From a virus: 31,253 nt of DNA. Under the pieces are notes generated by a model. That model saw only the letters and a list, made by a program, of their open reading frames with translations. It did not search any database and had not been told where the DNA came from. The position numbers and the translations under genes are program-made. This document shows positions 5,868 through 14,288 of the stretch, one piece after another. The stretch's first letter is position 1; every line of letters starts with the position of its first letter. The stretch is from positions 1 through 31,253 of the IMG/VR virus record IMGVR_UViG_3300028384_001185. One strand, given 5' to 3'.

Positions 5868-7420
5868 CTTTCATCTCCTACAGGTTTGAGTTCAAATTTT
5901 TGGGCTGGAGCTTCTTGCTCTGGCTCTTCATCTTCTTTTTCATTTTCTTCACCGCTAATCTCTTTGTCTATTTGCGTAATATCTTCATCAGTTAACATCA
6001 ATACGTTCTTCTGAACCCATTCTTTTGAGAAGTATTCTCCAACATAATTTTGTACTTGATCAAGTGTTTGTAATCTTTCACGTAACATCTCTGCATCGCG
6101 AAGTTCTGTAAAGTGATTATCACGCACATAATCAATCGTGATATCGTTTTTCCATTCTTGCCAATCTTCTTCGGTAATAATACCTTTCATGATTAGCTGT
6201 GTTTTCAAGATGCCATAGAATAAGTGTGCAAATCGATTTCTTAGGCGATCAATAAACTTTTGGAACTTCAACTCGTCACGATTAACTTCTGTCGTACGAC
6301 CTAAACTAAACTGTGCTTCTTGTTCTAAGCGATTGATCGGTACATTTAATGCACGATAGACTTTCTTTTGGAAATAGATGATATCGTCTATCTGTCCTAG
6401 ATTCTCACCTCCAGGTAATGTACTAATCTCTGTTCCTTTACCGCCTTCACGGCGTGGTAACCAGAAATCTTCAAGCATTGACATATGTTTACGATCGTCT
6501 CTGATCTCACCTGTCTTGGCATCATACACGAGTTTATTACGATACTTTGTCATGATCGACTTCAAGTATTCTTCTGATTTACCTCGTGGCATATTACCAA
6601 CGTCAATGTAAAAGATACGTCTTTCAGGTGCACGTGCTAAACGATAGATTACTAACGAATCTTCCATCATACGCAACTGATTAATTGGCTTCAAACCTTT
6701 ATGTAAGTGAGATACGATCTTCTTACGATCTTCACTCAATAAACCTGATGTGACGTATGATACAGAATCTACTGTCATCTTGATGCCAGAGTTAGACTGT
6801 CCAGGTTTCTCTTGATAGATAAAGAACTCTTCTGTCTTATCAACGAGTTTGGCTCCAGTAACTTCGTCTTTCTTATATTTGACCTTCTTTACTTTACGCA
6901 TCTTAGCGCTGTCAATTGGACGAATCTCTTGAATACCGTCTTTTGGGTTCTCTTCGTTTACTACAAGATGATGATATAAACGGCCATCAACGTACCAACG
7001 ACGAAAGATGTCGTAGCCGATTTCTTTAAAGTTCAACATGCCATATACGTTGTCGAACTCTTCTTTAATAGTCTTTTTAATTCTGTCTGGTGCTTTAACG
7101 TCATCTAAATTGATATCGATGTTTTGCTGTAGTTCTGATCCACTGATCGATTCATTTACGATATCTTCGATAGCCGCATCAACTTCAGGATGCATCGCAT
7201 TTCCACGATACTTCATTATAAGTTGATAGTTATCTTTCGAATCATCGCCATCGAGATTTAGATACTGACCATAATGTGTACCGGCTGCAGTGGCATAACT
7301 TCCGCCTTCATCGTCCCGTGGTGGAACGATAGATGGTAGCTTCTGATCTTCTTTCTTTTTTGCCTTTTTGATTTCAAAACCAAATAAGGTTAAAGCTGAT
7401 TTGCCTGTTTCTTCTGCCAT
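5864..7420 (-). CDS. 20: Portal vertex protein gp20
   Basis: The dodecameric portal subunit that nucleates head assembly, is the DNA channel and docks terminase and neck. Length is 518 residues against 524 in T4. Family landmarks include EVDAAIEDIVNESI, an RIFYIDVGNMPRGKSEEYLK segment, and FWLPRREGGKGTEISTLPGG followed by LGQIDDIIYFQKKVYRALNVP. The acidic C-terminus (EENEKEDEEPEQEAP) is typical. I choose the ATG at 7420 (MAEETGKS); a TTG at 7432 in the same frame would add four residues but has no better ribosome site. Upstream lie a possible late promoter and a 9-bp hairpin. Its stop overlaps the gp67-like start. Confidence 0.96.
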   Translation of the reverse strand: MAEETGKSALTLFGFEIKKAKKKEDQKLPSIVPPRDDEGGSYATAAGTHYGQYLNLDGDDSKDNYQLIMKYRGNAMHPEVDAAIEDIVNESISGSELQQNIDINLDDVKAPDRIKKTIKEEFDNVYGMLNFKEIGYDIFRRWYVDGRLYHHLVVNEENPKDGIQEIRPIDSAKMRKVKKVKYKKDEVTGAKLVDKTEEFFIYQEKPGQSNSGIKMTVDSVSYVTSGLLSEDRKKIVSHLHKGLKPINQLRMMEDSLVIYRLARAPERRIFYIDVGNMPRGKSEEYLKSIMTKYRNKLVYDAKTGEIRDDRKHMSMLEDFWLPRREGGKGTEISTLPGGENLGQIDDIIYFQKKVYRALNVPINRLEQEAQFSLGRTTEVNRDELKFQKFIDRLRNRFAHLFYGILKTQLIMKGIITEEDWQEWKNDITIDYVRDNHFTELRDAEMLRERLQTLDQVQNYVGEYFSKEWVQKNVLMLTDEDITQIDKEISGEENEKEDEEPEQEAPAQKFELKPVGDER

Positions 7421-7441
7421 TTCATTTCTCAATTATGATAG

Positions 7442-7465
7442 GAGAGCCGCTTGATTGCGGCTCTC
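7442..7465 (-). other. Hairpin in the gp19-gp20 gap
   Basis: Perfect 9-bp inverted repeat GAGAGCCGC (7442-7450) and GCGGCTCTC (7457-7465) with a six-base loop. On the minus strand it is followed by CTATCATAATTG rather than a U run, so it is a poor intrinsic terminator. If the AATAAATA at 7472-7479 is a promoter, the hairpin would be the very 5' end of the portal message. Confidence 0.75.
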
Positions 7466-7471
7466 ACTATG

Positions 7472-7479
7472 TATTTATT
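7472..7479 (-). promoter_or_regulatory. Possible late promoter AATAAATA before gene 20
   Basis: One mismatch from TATAAATA, overlapping the stop codon of gene 19 (7478-7480). Predicted +1 is at about 7466, just before the hairpin and 46 bases from the portal ATG. Its placement between head and tail genes is sensible, but the mismatch and overlap with coding sequence make it uncertain. Confidence 0.45.
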
Positions 7480-8005
7480 ATGTTGTTGTATCAGTGTCGT
7501 AGTACTGATATGCGAAGGTTACTTGGAACCTTTCGATCTCATCATTTGAGCTATAAGCCAAATCGATTGGAGACATTTCTTGTGGGAATGCACCTCTAAA
7601 GGTGTAAGACTTAAGAATGTCACCTGAGCGATCGAGTTGATCCACCTTCAGGTCAGCTTCGTATGCAATTGGTGAAGTAAGACCAGTATTAGCACTATGT
7701 GCATTCATACCGTTCATCCAACGTTCCATCGCGTTACGAATTGCAAAGTCAGTATCATTAATGATTGTGACAGTCCACACATCAAATGTACGATCACCCG
7801 CAATCTTTAACTGACGACCACGGAAAGGTACAACGATTTGTCCTACTGTGGAGCCTGGAAGTTGAGCAGTTTCACATAAGAATGATGTGAGTTCTGCATC
7901 TCCATTTGCATAGCCAGGAAAGTTAATCGTAGCTTTAAAGAGGTTAGGACGAGCGCCACCACCTCTTAGCTTTGACTTAAAGTCATCTACGCCGAGAATA
8001 GCCAT
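7478..8005 (-). CDS. 19: Tail tube protein gp19
   Basis: The subunit of the rigid inner tail tube, around which gp18 polymerises (175 aa; T4 gp19 has 163). The family pattern is clear: RPNLFKATINFPGY near the N-terminus, FLCETAQLPGSTVGQIVVPF, then GRQLKIAGDRTFDVWTVTII, a helix with FAIRNAMERWMNGMN, and the closing IERFQVTFAYQYYD. T4 gp19 has the same order, including AGDRTFDDWTVTVMND. The ATG at 8005 has an optimal Shine-Dalgarno, AAGGAGGT, the strongest in the window, fitting a protein needed in many copies. It follows the sheath gene by 11 bases and is presumably co-transcribed from the promoter at 9850-9857. Confidence 0.97.
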   Translation of the reverse strand: MAILGVDDFKSKLRGGGARPNLFKATINFPGYANGDAELTSFLCETAQLPGSTVGQIVVPFRGRQLKIAGDRTFDVWTVTIINDTDFAIRNAMERWMNGMNAHSANTGLTSPIAYEADLKVDQLDRSGDILKSYTFRGAFPQEMSPIDLAYSSNDEIERFQVTFAYQYYDTDTTT

Positions 8006-8016
8006 ATCTTACCTCC

Positions 8017-9792
8017 TTAAACCGTGCCAACTACTTCTTCAAAGTCAACACCTGAACGAACAGCTACAAAGTTTAGAGTAATGTAGTTAATCGAACGTGC
8101 TGGTTTGATGAAGATATTAGCAATAAATTCATTGCGGTCAACGACTGCAGGAGTGTTGTTTGTCTCATCACAGACTACACGGAAGTCAGTGATACCACGA
8201 CGACCTTTTACTTCCCGTAGGACAGGTTCGACGATGTTAACAAACTCTGCTCTTGTGAATTCGTCGTTGAATTCGAAGAGTGCTTGTTCAGCTGCTCTAC
8301 CAATAGCGCGCTCAAGTACCAAGAACAGACGACGTACGTTGATACGATCGAATGCAGATGGACGACCAAGTTTTGTCTTATCACCGAAGAGCAATGAGCC
8401 TTGACCTGGAATGTTTGCGATTGGATTTACACCTGCTTTATACAGTGTATCTCTCTGACCCTTAGTTGGTGTCCAGCTCAATGCAGTAATACCTAAGTAT
8501 TGACCACGACGTGAGCCAGCTGGAGAGAACCATGGTGCACGATTAATATCAGTAGCAGCCATGATACCTGCTGTAGATGAAGCAGCTGGGATTGTGATGT
8601 ATTGATCGTTAAACTTATCATACACTTTCAAGAAGTTACCATCCATGACAAGGTATGATGAGTTAGTGAAGGTATCAGCTGTTGAAACAATATTATCAGT
8701 AATTGTTGAAGCGTTTGTTAAACCAACAACATCGTCACGAGCTGGTGATGCACAAACAACACAGTCTTTACGTAGAGACTGAGCAGTAGTAATCAAATCG
8801 TTAACGACTGTAGTTTGATTCAAAGTTGTACCCATAGATGGTGAAATCAAGAAGTCGACTTCTACGATATCACGATCTTCATATAGATCATATCCATTAA
8901 GGAACTCTGTAGTTCCGAGAGCACCTGAATTTTCACCACTATCGAAGAGGTGAATCTTAACTGCTCTTTCAGCTTGACGTAGGATATAGTCATCTCCTGA
9001 ATCAAGAGTATCACCAGCTTGTTCACCTGGTGCATTCAGATAATCAGAGTCATGGTTGACCATGTTGATATAATCTGAACGAGCATTGATGATGTCGATG
9101 ATATAGTTTGTACTACCATCGGCCAATTTTGCATCTGGTGCTACAGAAGCAAATGGATATGTTTCGAGGATTTCCCCTTTTGTTCCTGTCAGCTTACCGT
9201 TACGATCAATTACTACTAAATGTAATTCATCGTTCGACGCATTACGATCGCTCGCATACGTTGAAGTTTGTGGTGCTGCATCGAATTCTTTTTTATAAGC
9301 CCAATTTGTAAAGATCACTGAGCCAGCTGAATCTGCTGGGCAGATTTGTACTTCAAGGCTATTACCTAATTCACCAGCATACTTAGCAGTGAATGTATAA
9401 CCAGTATTATTGAGTGATCCATACTGAGCATCGAAGTCTTCTTCGTTCTTAACAAGAAGAGTATCGAGTGGTGCGCTATCAGTTGCAGATTGCAGTGTCT
9501 GAGAATACGCGTTGAGGGCAGCGCCTGTAGCTTCTCTTGTTACGAAAGCTGAGCTTGAGTAACGTAAGAAGTAATTAGCTGAATGCCAATCGATGGTGTT
9601 ATCTGAGTCGGGAGTAGCAAACGTATTCACTAGTTCGGCTTCGTTTGCAATAGCTACTCGCTCTCCGATAGGTCCCCATCTAAAGTTGCCAACAATTGCG
9701 CCAGTAGTTGACTGTACGTTAGGAACGCCACCAGTCAGATCTATCTCTTTGACGACAACCGCTGGACTTGCAGACGGTGTTGAGAGTGCCAT
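8017..9792 (-). CDS. 18: Contractile tail sheath protein gp18
   Basis: The sheath subunit that contracts to drive the tube through the host envelope. Length is 591 residues (T4 gp18: 659). The N-terminal SPAVVVKEIDLTGGVP is the usual sheath start; the C-terminal half has RAPWFSPAGSRRGQYLG, a signature of the family, followed by INPIANIPGQGSLLFGDKT-like sequence (here VNPIANIPGQGSLLFGD) and RINVRRLFLVLERAIGRAA. The last 60 residues are the conserved core that links subunits. The variable middle carries several Asp-Ser pairs. The ATG at 9792 has AGGAAG upstream and a consensus late promoter 52 bases before it, so gene 18 heads the tail transcript. Confidence 0.97.
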   Translation of the reverse strand: MALSTPSASPAVVVKEIDLTGGVPNVQSTTGAIVGNFRWGPIGERVAIANEAELVNTFATPDSDNTIDWHSANYFLRYSSSAFVTREATGAALNAYSQTLQSATDSAPLDTLLVKNEEDFDAQYGSLNNTGYTFTAKYAGELGNSLEVQICPADSAGSVIFTNWAYKKEFDAAPQTSTYASDRNASNDELHLVVIDRNGKLTGTKGEILETYPFASVAPDAKLADGSTNYIIDIINARSDYINMVNHDSDYLNAPGEQAGDTLDSGDDYILRQAERAVKIHLFDSGENSGALGTTEFLNGYDLYEDRDIVEVDFLISPSMGTTLNQTTVVNDLITTAQSLRKDCVVCASPARDDVVGLTNASTITDNIVSTADTFTNSSYLVMDGNFLKVYDKFNDQYITIPAASSTAGIMAATDINRAPWFSPAGSRRGQYLGITALSWTPTKGQRDTLYKAGVNPIANIPGQGSLLFGDKTKLGRPSAFDRINVRRLFLVLERAIGRAAEQALFEFNDEFTRAEFVNIVEPVLREVKGRRGITDFRVVCDETNNTPAVVDRNEFIANIFIKPARSINYITLNFVAVRSGVDFEEVVGTV

Positions 9793-9849
9793 TTTATCTT
9801 CCTTTTTAAAAAATTATATGTTCCATAATACGATTAGTCAACTTGCTAT

Positions 9850-9857
9850 TATTTATA
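9850..9857 (-). promoter_or_regulatory. T4-type late promoter TATAAATA before gene 18
   Basis: A perfect octamer just after the gp17 stop codon (9861-9863). Predicted +1 near 9844 gives a leader of about 52 bases to the sheath ATG. This is the best-placed promoter in the window, in a 68-base gap at a functional boundary (packaging to tail). Confidence 0.88.
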
Positions 9858-9860
9858 CAA

Positions 9861-11468
9861 TTACAAATTTGGATCGTATTCTACTGCCCATCCTTTGGCC
9901 AGCTTGTCATCTTCTGACTCAATCTGCATGATTGCTTCTGAGCCATCATCTATAAATCCAAATGGAACAATGTCATCTTCTAATTCTTTAATCCTGTTCT
10001 CAAATAACAACTTCTTCATATTAATATCAGTCATGTCCATAAAATAACTACCAGTCGTGAAATAGCCAAATAAGACTAAGTTCATTACTAAGTCATCATG
10101 ATTTCCGTCTGAAGCCTCGAACGATTGACCTTTTGCTTCAAAGGTTGATATCTCGAGTATTGTATTCTCGTCTACTATCTTTATCTTATTATTTTCAAGT
10201 ATATCCTTAAAAGCCGAACAGCCTAACCTTTTAGTCTTACGATTGATCTCAATACCGAGTGCATTTGCCTTTGTCAGTGATTCTGCATGCATGTTCTCAT
10301 ATTCAAGGTCGTGCCATAAACCATTACAAACGAGAGAACCTTGATCGTTTGACTCAATAACGACATAGGCACTATTGTAGACTTTCGCATATTTATAGAT
10401 AATGTTGGGGAAGAGTATAGGAGAGATAGTGTTATTGCGATATACAGCAACCTGTTCGAACGGGCGTACGCTAATATCGATCAAATTAAAAGTAGAATAA
10501 TCCTGTCCTCTTCCCTTCGCAACATCAACTGTCATCACATATTGATGACTCTTTTCTGGCTCTTTGTAAATGTTCAGTAATCCACCTTCCATCACTCTTA
10601 ATGGTGGATTAGCTCTCAATCCCATCAAACACTCTGCATTAATGAGTGTGTCACCGGTGCCGAAAAATGTATTGCCAAATTCTTGATCGAACTGTAATTG
10701 ACTTGTATTTGAGATTGTTTGGGCTTTCCAAGCCTCATCACGACCAGGTACGTCATTCCAATCGACACGAAAGCTCTTGAATTCGTTTACTCCTTGTACA
10801 GCGCCTTCCCAAATCTTGTGAAATTGGTTACCGATTCCATTAGCTGTCGATGTAATGATGACCTTAGTGTCTTTACCTGCTGATACAACTGGATATGTTG
10901 AGGTATAAAACTCTGCAGCCCGTTCAACAAAAGCAAACTCATCGAGGTAAAGAAGATTAACTGACATACCACGAATAGAACTACCGGAAGTAGCAGAAGC
11001 GATAATACGGGAATTATTACTGAATTCCAAAGAGCCTTTATTGAGGGCTTTATTACCCGGTTGTAAAAAGAACGGTATGTTTTCAAGCATGAGCGTGATG
11101 CGAGATAGCATTTCGCGAGCTGTCGCCCCTTTATTCGCAAGAACCGCAATTGTTTTTTCCGGGTTAAAGAGAGCGAACCATAATAGGTATGCGCAGGCTG
11201 ATATTGACTTACCTGATTGACGACATGCGAGAACGACATTGAAACGATTTTCCTGAAAATGTGTAAACATCCTTTTTTGATAAGGATATAACTCAAAATT
11301 TACCAAGCCTTTGTCAAGAGATATAACTTTAATGTACTTCTCGGCGAAGTATACAGGATCATGCATGCATTTCTTGTATTCCGCAAGGAGTTCCTGAGTC
11401 CATTGTTGCTGAACACCATCTCTTTTGACATTAGGATTCCCTAGATAACTCTGTTGTTGGCTCAACAT
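9861..11468 (-). CDS. 17: Terminase large subunit gp17
   Basis: The packaging motor: an N-terminal ATPase drives DNA through the portal and a C-terminal RNase-H-like nuclease makes the headful cut. Residues 82-88, CRQSGKS, form the Walker A variant seen in T4-type terminases; LLYLDE at 172-177 is Walker B with the catalytic Glu; TSTAN at about 206-210 is the coupling motif. The nuclease acids lie in MTVDVAKGRGQD, VIESNDQG and DGNHDDLVM. Length is 535 residues (T4: 610). I use the ATG at 11468; a TTG at 11471 immediately before it is equally well placed relative to GAGAGG. The start overlaps the end of gene 16 by 38 bases. Confidence 0.97.
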   Translation of the reverse strand: MLSQQQSYLGNPNVKRDGVQQQWTQELLAEYKKCMHDPVYFAEKYIKVISLDKGLVNFELYPYQKRMFTHFQENRFNVVLACRQSGKSISACAYLLWFALFNPEKTIAVLANKGATAREMLSRITLMLENIPFFLQPGNKALNKGSLEFSNNSRIIASATSGSSIRGMSVNLLYLDEFAFVERAAEFYTSTYPVVSAGKDTKVIITSTANGIGNQFHKIWEGAVQGVNEFKSFRVDWNDVPGRDEAWKAQTISNTSQLQFDQEFGNTFFGTGDTLINAECLMGLRANPPLRVMEGGLLNIYKEPEKSHQYVMTVDVAKGRGQDYSTFNLIDISVRPFEQVAVYRNNTISPILFPNIIYKYAKVYNSAYVVIESNDQGSLVCNGLWHDLEYENMHAESLTKANALGIEINRKTKRLGCSAFKDILENNKIKIVDENTILEISTFEAKGQSFEASDGNHDDLVMNLVLFGYFTTGSYFMDMTDINMKKLLFENRIKELEDDIVPFGFIDDGSEAIMQIESEDDKLAKGWAVEYDPNL

Positions 11469-11784
11469 CAATTATATCATCCTCTCGTAGCATTTTTTGC
11501 AAGTCAGCTGTAGAACTTAAAAACACATTATTTGTTTGATTTTCAATTTGTCTTTGAGGTTGTTCTTCATCTAACTGCTTTTGCTTTTTATTCAAGTCCA
11601 TCAATCTATCATTAACGTCAGAAACGTTCTTAATCATACCAGATAGTACTTCGTATGCACGAGGATGCTCGCTTTCGCGAGCAACCTCTATCATGTTTTC
11701 TAAGGCATCTTTGCCTTTTTCTATGAGTTCATAATATGTATCACGTGAATAATCATAATCATTTTTTACTTTATCATCGCTCAT
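11431..11784 (-). CDS. 16: Terminase small subunit gp16
   Basis: The DNA-recognition and regulatory subunit of terminase, next to gp17. Starting at ATG 11784 it is 117 residues: a central long helical hairpin (DTYYELIEKGKDALENMIEV, then SEHPRAYEVLSGMIKNVSDV, then NDRLMDLNKKQKQL) followed by VFLSSTADLQKMLRE, which parallels the VFMGSPTELMDEI of T4 gp16. An in-frame ATG at 11838 would add 18 residues but lies inside the upstream gene and lacks a ribosome site. The 11784 ATG comes one base after that gene's stop and has AAGG nine bases upstream, so I prefer it. The 3' end overlaps gene 17. Confidence 0.9.
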   Translation of the reverse strand: MSDDKVKNDYDYSRDTYYELIEKGKDALENMIEVARESEHPRAYEVLSGMIKNVSDVNDRLMDLNKKQKQLDEEQPQRQIENQTNNVFLSSTADLQKMLREDDIIDVEPTTELSRES

Positions 11785-11785
11785 T

Positions 11786-13063
11786 TTAATGTGCCTTAAA
11801 TGTTCCTCGACCACTTGTTGGCGGTGAGTATGTGACATCAGTGCCAGTCTTAACAGTAAGACCGAACTTCATCTTTGGATATGCACCTGCTCGACTGGCT
11901 TGAACTGCATAATTGTTTGACCAGTCATCTGTACCGTCATATGATACTGAGGAATCAGCCCATAGAGGTGATAAGTACATATAGTATGGATCTTCTGTAC
12001 CTTCAAGTACTACACCTGGACGATATGCACCACCTACACCAGCCGAGTCATCAGCAGGATCGAATGATGAGTGACTTGCCTTCTTACCAAAGTTATTTGT
12101 ATCGGCTGAGTCTGCTTTTGCCCATAAACCATTGACACCCCAGAATAGTCGATTCTCACCTACAGAATCTGAGACACCGTCAATAGCAATCATGATTACA
12201 TCACCTGATTGAATCATGTTGCCTGTATCGCCTTTATTTTCAACTGAAACGTTTGTGCGATATAATGTGCCTTGATTAGAACCATCAAAAGTAACAAGAT
12301 CCTCGTTATTACCAGTTCTATCGTCTCCTGATATCATCAGCAGCTTCGAAACAAGATCAATACTAAATGCTCGACCGATTGCTGCAGTATCTTGACCAGC
12401 ACTTAGCCAGTTTTCTGGTGCAATAGTCAACTGTAGTCCACCAGATGCATGTCCATGGTTTCCATCTCTACCATGTCTACCTACAGTTGCAACAGCAGGA
12501 GGAGTACTTAAGTTGGCATCCATCAATGTTGGTACACTATCAACATGTACTTCGAAATAGATACGATCATTACTCTTAATTGGTTGAGATACAACTGCTT
12601 CGCCGCCTACACCCATTGTTCCTGGTGTTGGATAGAATCCCCAATCAAGATAGGATACACCGCCAAAGTATGCGTCTGAATCAGCATTACTTCTGTCATG
12701 TGTACCACGAGCAGTGAAGACGTGTCTTACTTCACCATCGTCACCGACATCATGACTCTGTGGATCAATGACTTTAGTAGCGGGATATCCAAAGAAACCA
12801 GACCCAGTATTTGGATCGTTAAAGACTGTACCTATACCTAATCCAGTAGGATTAAATGTAATTTGTCTTGAAAGTCCAGGATATGCCTGCTGTAACAACT
12901 GTAAAAGCTGTGTATTAGTAAAAGTGGTAATATTTTGAAAATTACCAGTATTTGTAGCCGCCTTCGCATTTGCTGAACTATTAGCAAGGATTTGAGCAGA
13001 CCAAAAACCTAATGAAACTGTAACTGGCTTTTGAGTATAATTATCAAAAAAACTATATGGCAT
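11786..13063 (-). CDS. 425-aa accessory virion protein, SPRY/B30.2-like core
   Basis: Not a T4 gene. The N-terminus (residues 1-110) has a helical ANAKAATNTGNFQNI stretch and a Gly-rich loop region. Residues about 165-330 look like a SPRY or concanavalin-type sandwich: RIYFEVHVDSVP, then a glycine- and histidine-rich loop GRHGRDGNHGHASGG, LTIAPENWLSAG, AIGRAFSIDLVSKLLMISGD, and GDVIMIAIDGVSDSVGENRL with FWGVNGLW, the last parallel to the V-A-x-D ... W/F-x-x-N-G-x-W edge of SPRY domains. It could bind a surface ligand or decorate neck or head. It lies between gene 15 and gene 16. The ATG at 13063 uses a GGAG that overlaps the previous stop codon. Fold call is tentative. Confidence 0.75.
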   Translation of the reverse strand: MPYSFFDNYTQKPVTVSLGFWSAQILANSSANAKAATNTGNFQNITTFTNTQLLQLLQQAYPGLSRQITFNPTGLGIGTVFNDPNTGSGFFGYPATKVIDPQSHDVGDDGEVRHVFTARGTHDRSNADSDAYFGGVSYLDWGFYPTPGTMGVGGEAVVSQPIKSNDRIYFEVHVDSVPTLMDANLSTPPAVATVGRHGRDGNHGHASGGLQLTIAPENWLSAGQDTAAIGRAFSIDLVSKLLMISGDDRTGNNEDLVTFDGSNQGTLYRTNVSVENKGDTGNMIQSGDVIMIAIDGVSDSVGENRLFWGVNGLWAKADSADTNNFGKKASHSSFDPADDSAGVGGAYRPGVVLEGTEDPYYMYLSPLWADSSVSYDGTDDWSNNYAVQASRAGAYPKMKFGLTVKTGTDVTYSPPTSGRGTFKAH

Positions 13064-13066
13064 ATC

Positions 13067-13462
13067 TTATCTCCATGTCGTAATGATTAAAGCATGGCCA
13101 CTATCCATACCAGCTGTTGTCGTTATTGTATTTTTGCCTGTCATGGTAAAATCTAAGTTTTCATCCAGCAAATAACCATTTAAATAGACCATGATTGTTG
13201 CTGAATCGAACAACAAGCTATTACCATAATCGTCAGCTCCTGTGAATACAGTATCTCCTGAATCCGCTTCAAAGAAATACTTGCTCATCTGCAAGGCGCG
13301 TGCTTGTACATAGTCAGAATCTACCACAGCTATCGTAGCCGCAGAGTCTAACGTGTTTACTGATTCAAGAGTAGTAACTCGACCATCTAGATCGGTGAAG
13401 TTTCCGTCTAGTTCACCATGTGTGAGCTCCACTCCTTTCGTGCTTCTTAATGTGATCGTCAT
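13067..13462 (-). CDS. 131-aa protein with one fibre-type YLNG cassette
   Basis: A small structural protein. It opens MTITLRSTKGVELTHGELDG, a start I know from phage tail-fibre proteins. Residues about 38-56 carry one DSAATIAVVDSDYVQARA repeat, and residues about 60-131 form one beta-rich cassette (YFFEADSGDTVFTGADDYG ... MVYLNGYLLDENLDFT ... ALIITTW). That cassette occurs six more times in the 2642-residue protein, so the gene looks like a minimal single-unit version. It may be a head or neck fibre or an adaptor. The ATG at 13462 has TAGGAG six bases upstream, 16 bases after the gene 15 stop. Confidence 0.85.
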   Translation of the reverse strand: MTITLRSTKGVELTHGELDGNFTDLDGRVTTLESVNTLDSAATIAVVDSDYVQARALQMSKYFFEADSGDTVFTGADDYGNSLLFDSATIMVYLNGYLLDENLDFTMTGKNTITTTAGMDSGHALIITTWR

Positions 13463-13478
13463 GTTTTTCTCCTAAACG

Positions 13479-14288
13479 TTAACTACTATCAACTGAAGGT
13501 ATAATTTGTGTAATATAGCCGTAAGCTCCTGCACTATCGAAGCTTACTCCTCCTCCGTTACCATCTGAATCTGCTCTTGTCTTGAGCGTTTGAACAGATA
13601 TGTCTGAATCTTCTAAACCTGCATCCATAAAGAAGAATTCTGTATTTACCTCTGTAATAATTGCAGATTCTCTATTCACAGGTCCATAATATGATAACTT
13701 CATATCAAATGAAAGTGTATAAACTATCGTACGGCGCTGCGCAAGTTGACCATCATAATCATCTTGAAAATCTACCCCAGTAATGATAAGAGGTATATCT
13801 TCTACGAAGTCTTCAAACAAATCTGGAAATGGTTTAATCGTCATCGTATATTGAGGATTAAACGTAGGTAATATTTGTTCGACTACTTGTAAACAATCGT
13901 CATGTGACTTAGCGTATATATTCAATTGAAAACTAATAGTATATGGTACTGGAGAATACATCTTTGTACGCTTCAGTGCATTATTAGTTGGTTGACTCAA
14001 TGAGCTAAGCTTAGTTAATTGACGAGTCGTATCATATGTTATACCGCCTATCTCGAAAGACATGCGAGGTAGTTTGACCGCTAGCTTCTCTCCGCCATCT
14101 TGCAAATCTGCATTCTCACGAATACGCTCTAAATACTTTTCTTTGGGCGAATATGACAGCGGTACCTTTAACTGATTAATAGTAGCACCAGAACTATTAT
14201 GCCTGATGATATACAAGTTATTAAAGAGTCGACCGAAGAGAGCGACAGCTTTTCTTGTTTTTTCGTGGTAGAAATAATCACCAAACAT
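13479..14288 (-). CDS. 15: Tail sheath terminator / connector protein gp15
   Basis: Caps the finished tail and joins it to the neck; 269 residues against 272 in T4. The match is clear along the length: MFGDYFYHEKTRKAVALFGR with LFNNLYI at the start, KVPLSYSPKEKYLERI, YSPVPYTISFQLNIYAKSHD, then QVVEQILPTFNPQYTM, and DDYDGQLAQRRTIVYTLSFD. T4 gp15 has FQIVEQILPYFQPHF and a similar final SRRRIEWSLTFE. The last 45 residues are unlike T4 and rich in Asp-Ser (GLEDSDI, RADSDGNGG, SFDSAGAYG, SVDSS), the composition of the fibre genes. Its start overlaps the upstream stop as TAATG. Confidence 0.95.
   Translation of the reverse strand: MFGDYFYHEKTRKAVALFGRLFNNLYIIRHNSSGATINQLKVPLSYSPKEKYLERIRENADLQDGGEKLAVKLPRMSFEIGGITYDTTRQLTKLSSLSQPTNNALKRTKMYSPVPYTISFQLNIYAKSHDDCLQVVEQILPTFNPQYTMTIKPFPDLFEDFVEDIPLIITGVDFQDDYDGQLAQRRTIVYTLSFDMKLSYYGPVNRESAIITEVNTEFFFMDAGLEDSDISVQTLKTRADSDGNGGGVSFDSAGAYGYITQIIPSVDSS

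Noticed and set aside
7421-7432. TTG start four codons before the portal ATG
   Set aside because: The ATG at 7420 gives the normal length and the TTG has no better ribosome site.
10390-10397. Perfect TATAAATA inside gene 17 on the minus strand
   Set aside because: It is explained by codons for Ile-Tyr-Lys-Tyr and lies more than 500 bases from the next start, with a better promoter at 9850.
11785-11838. Longer gp16 starting at ATG 11838
   Set aside because: It would overlap the upstream gene by 53 bases and has no Shine-Dalgarno; the ATG at 11784 fits the coupled layout and family N-terminus.
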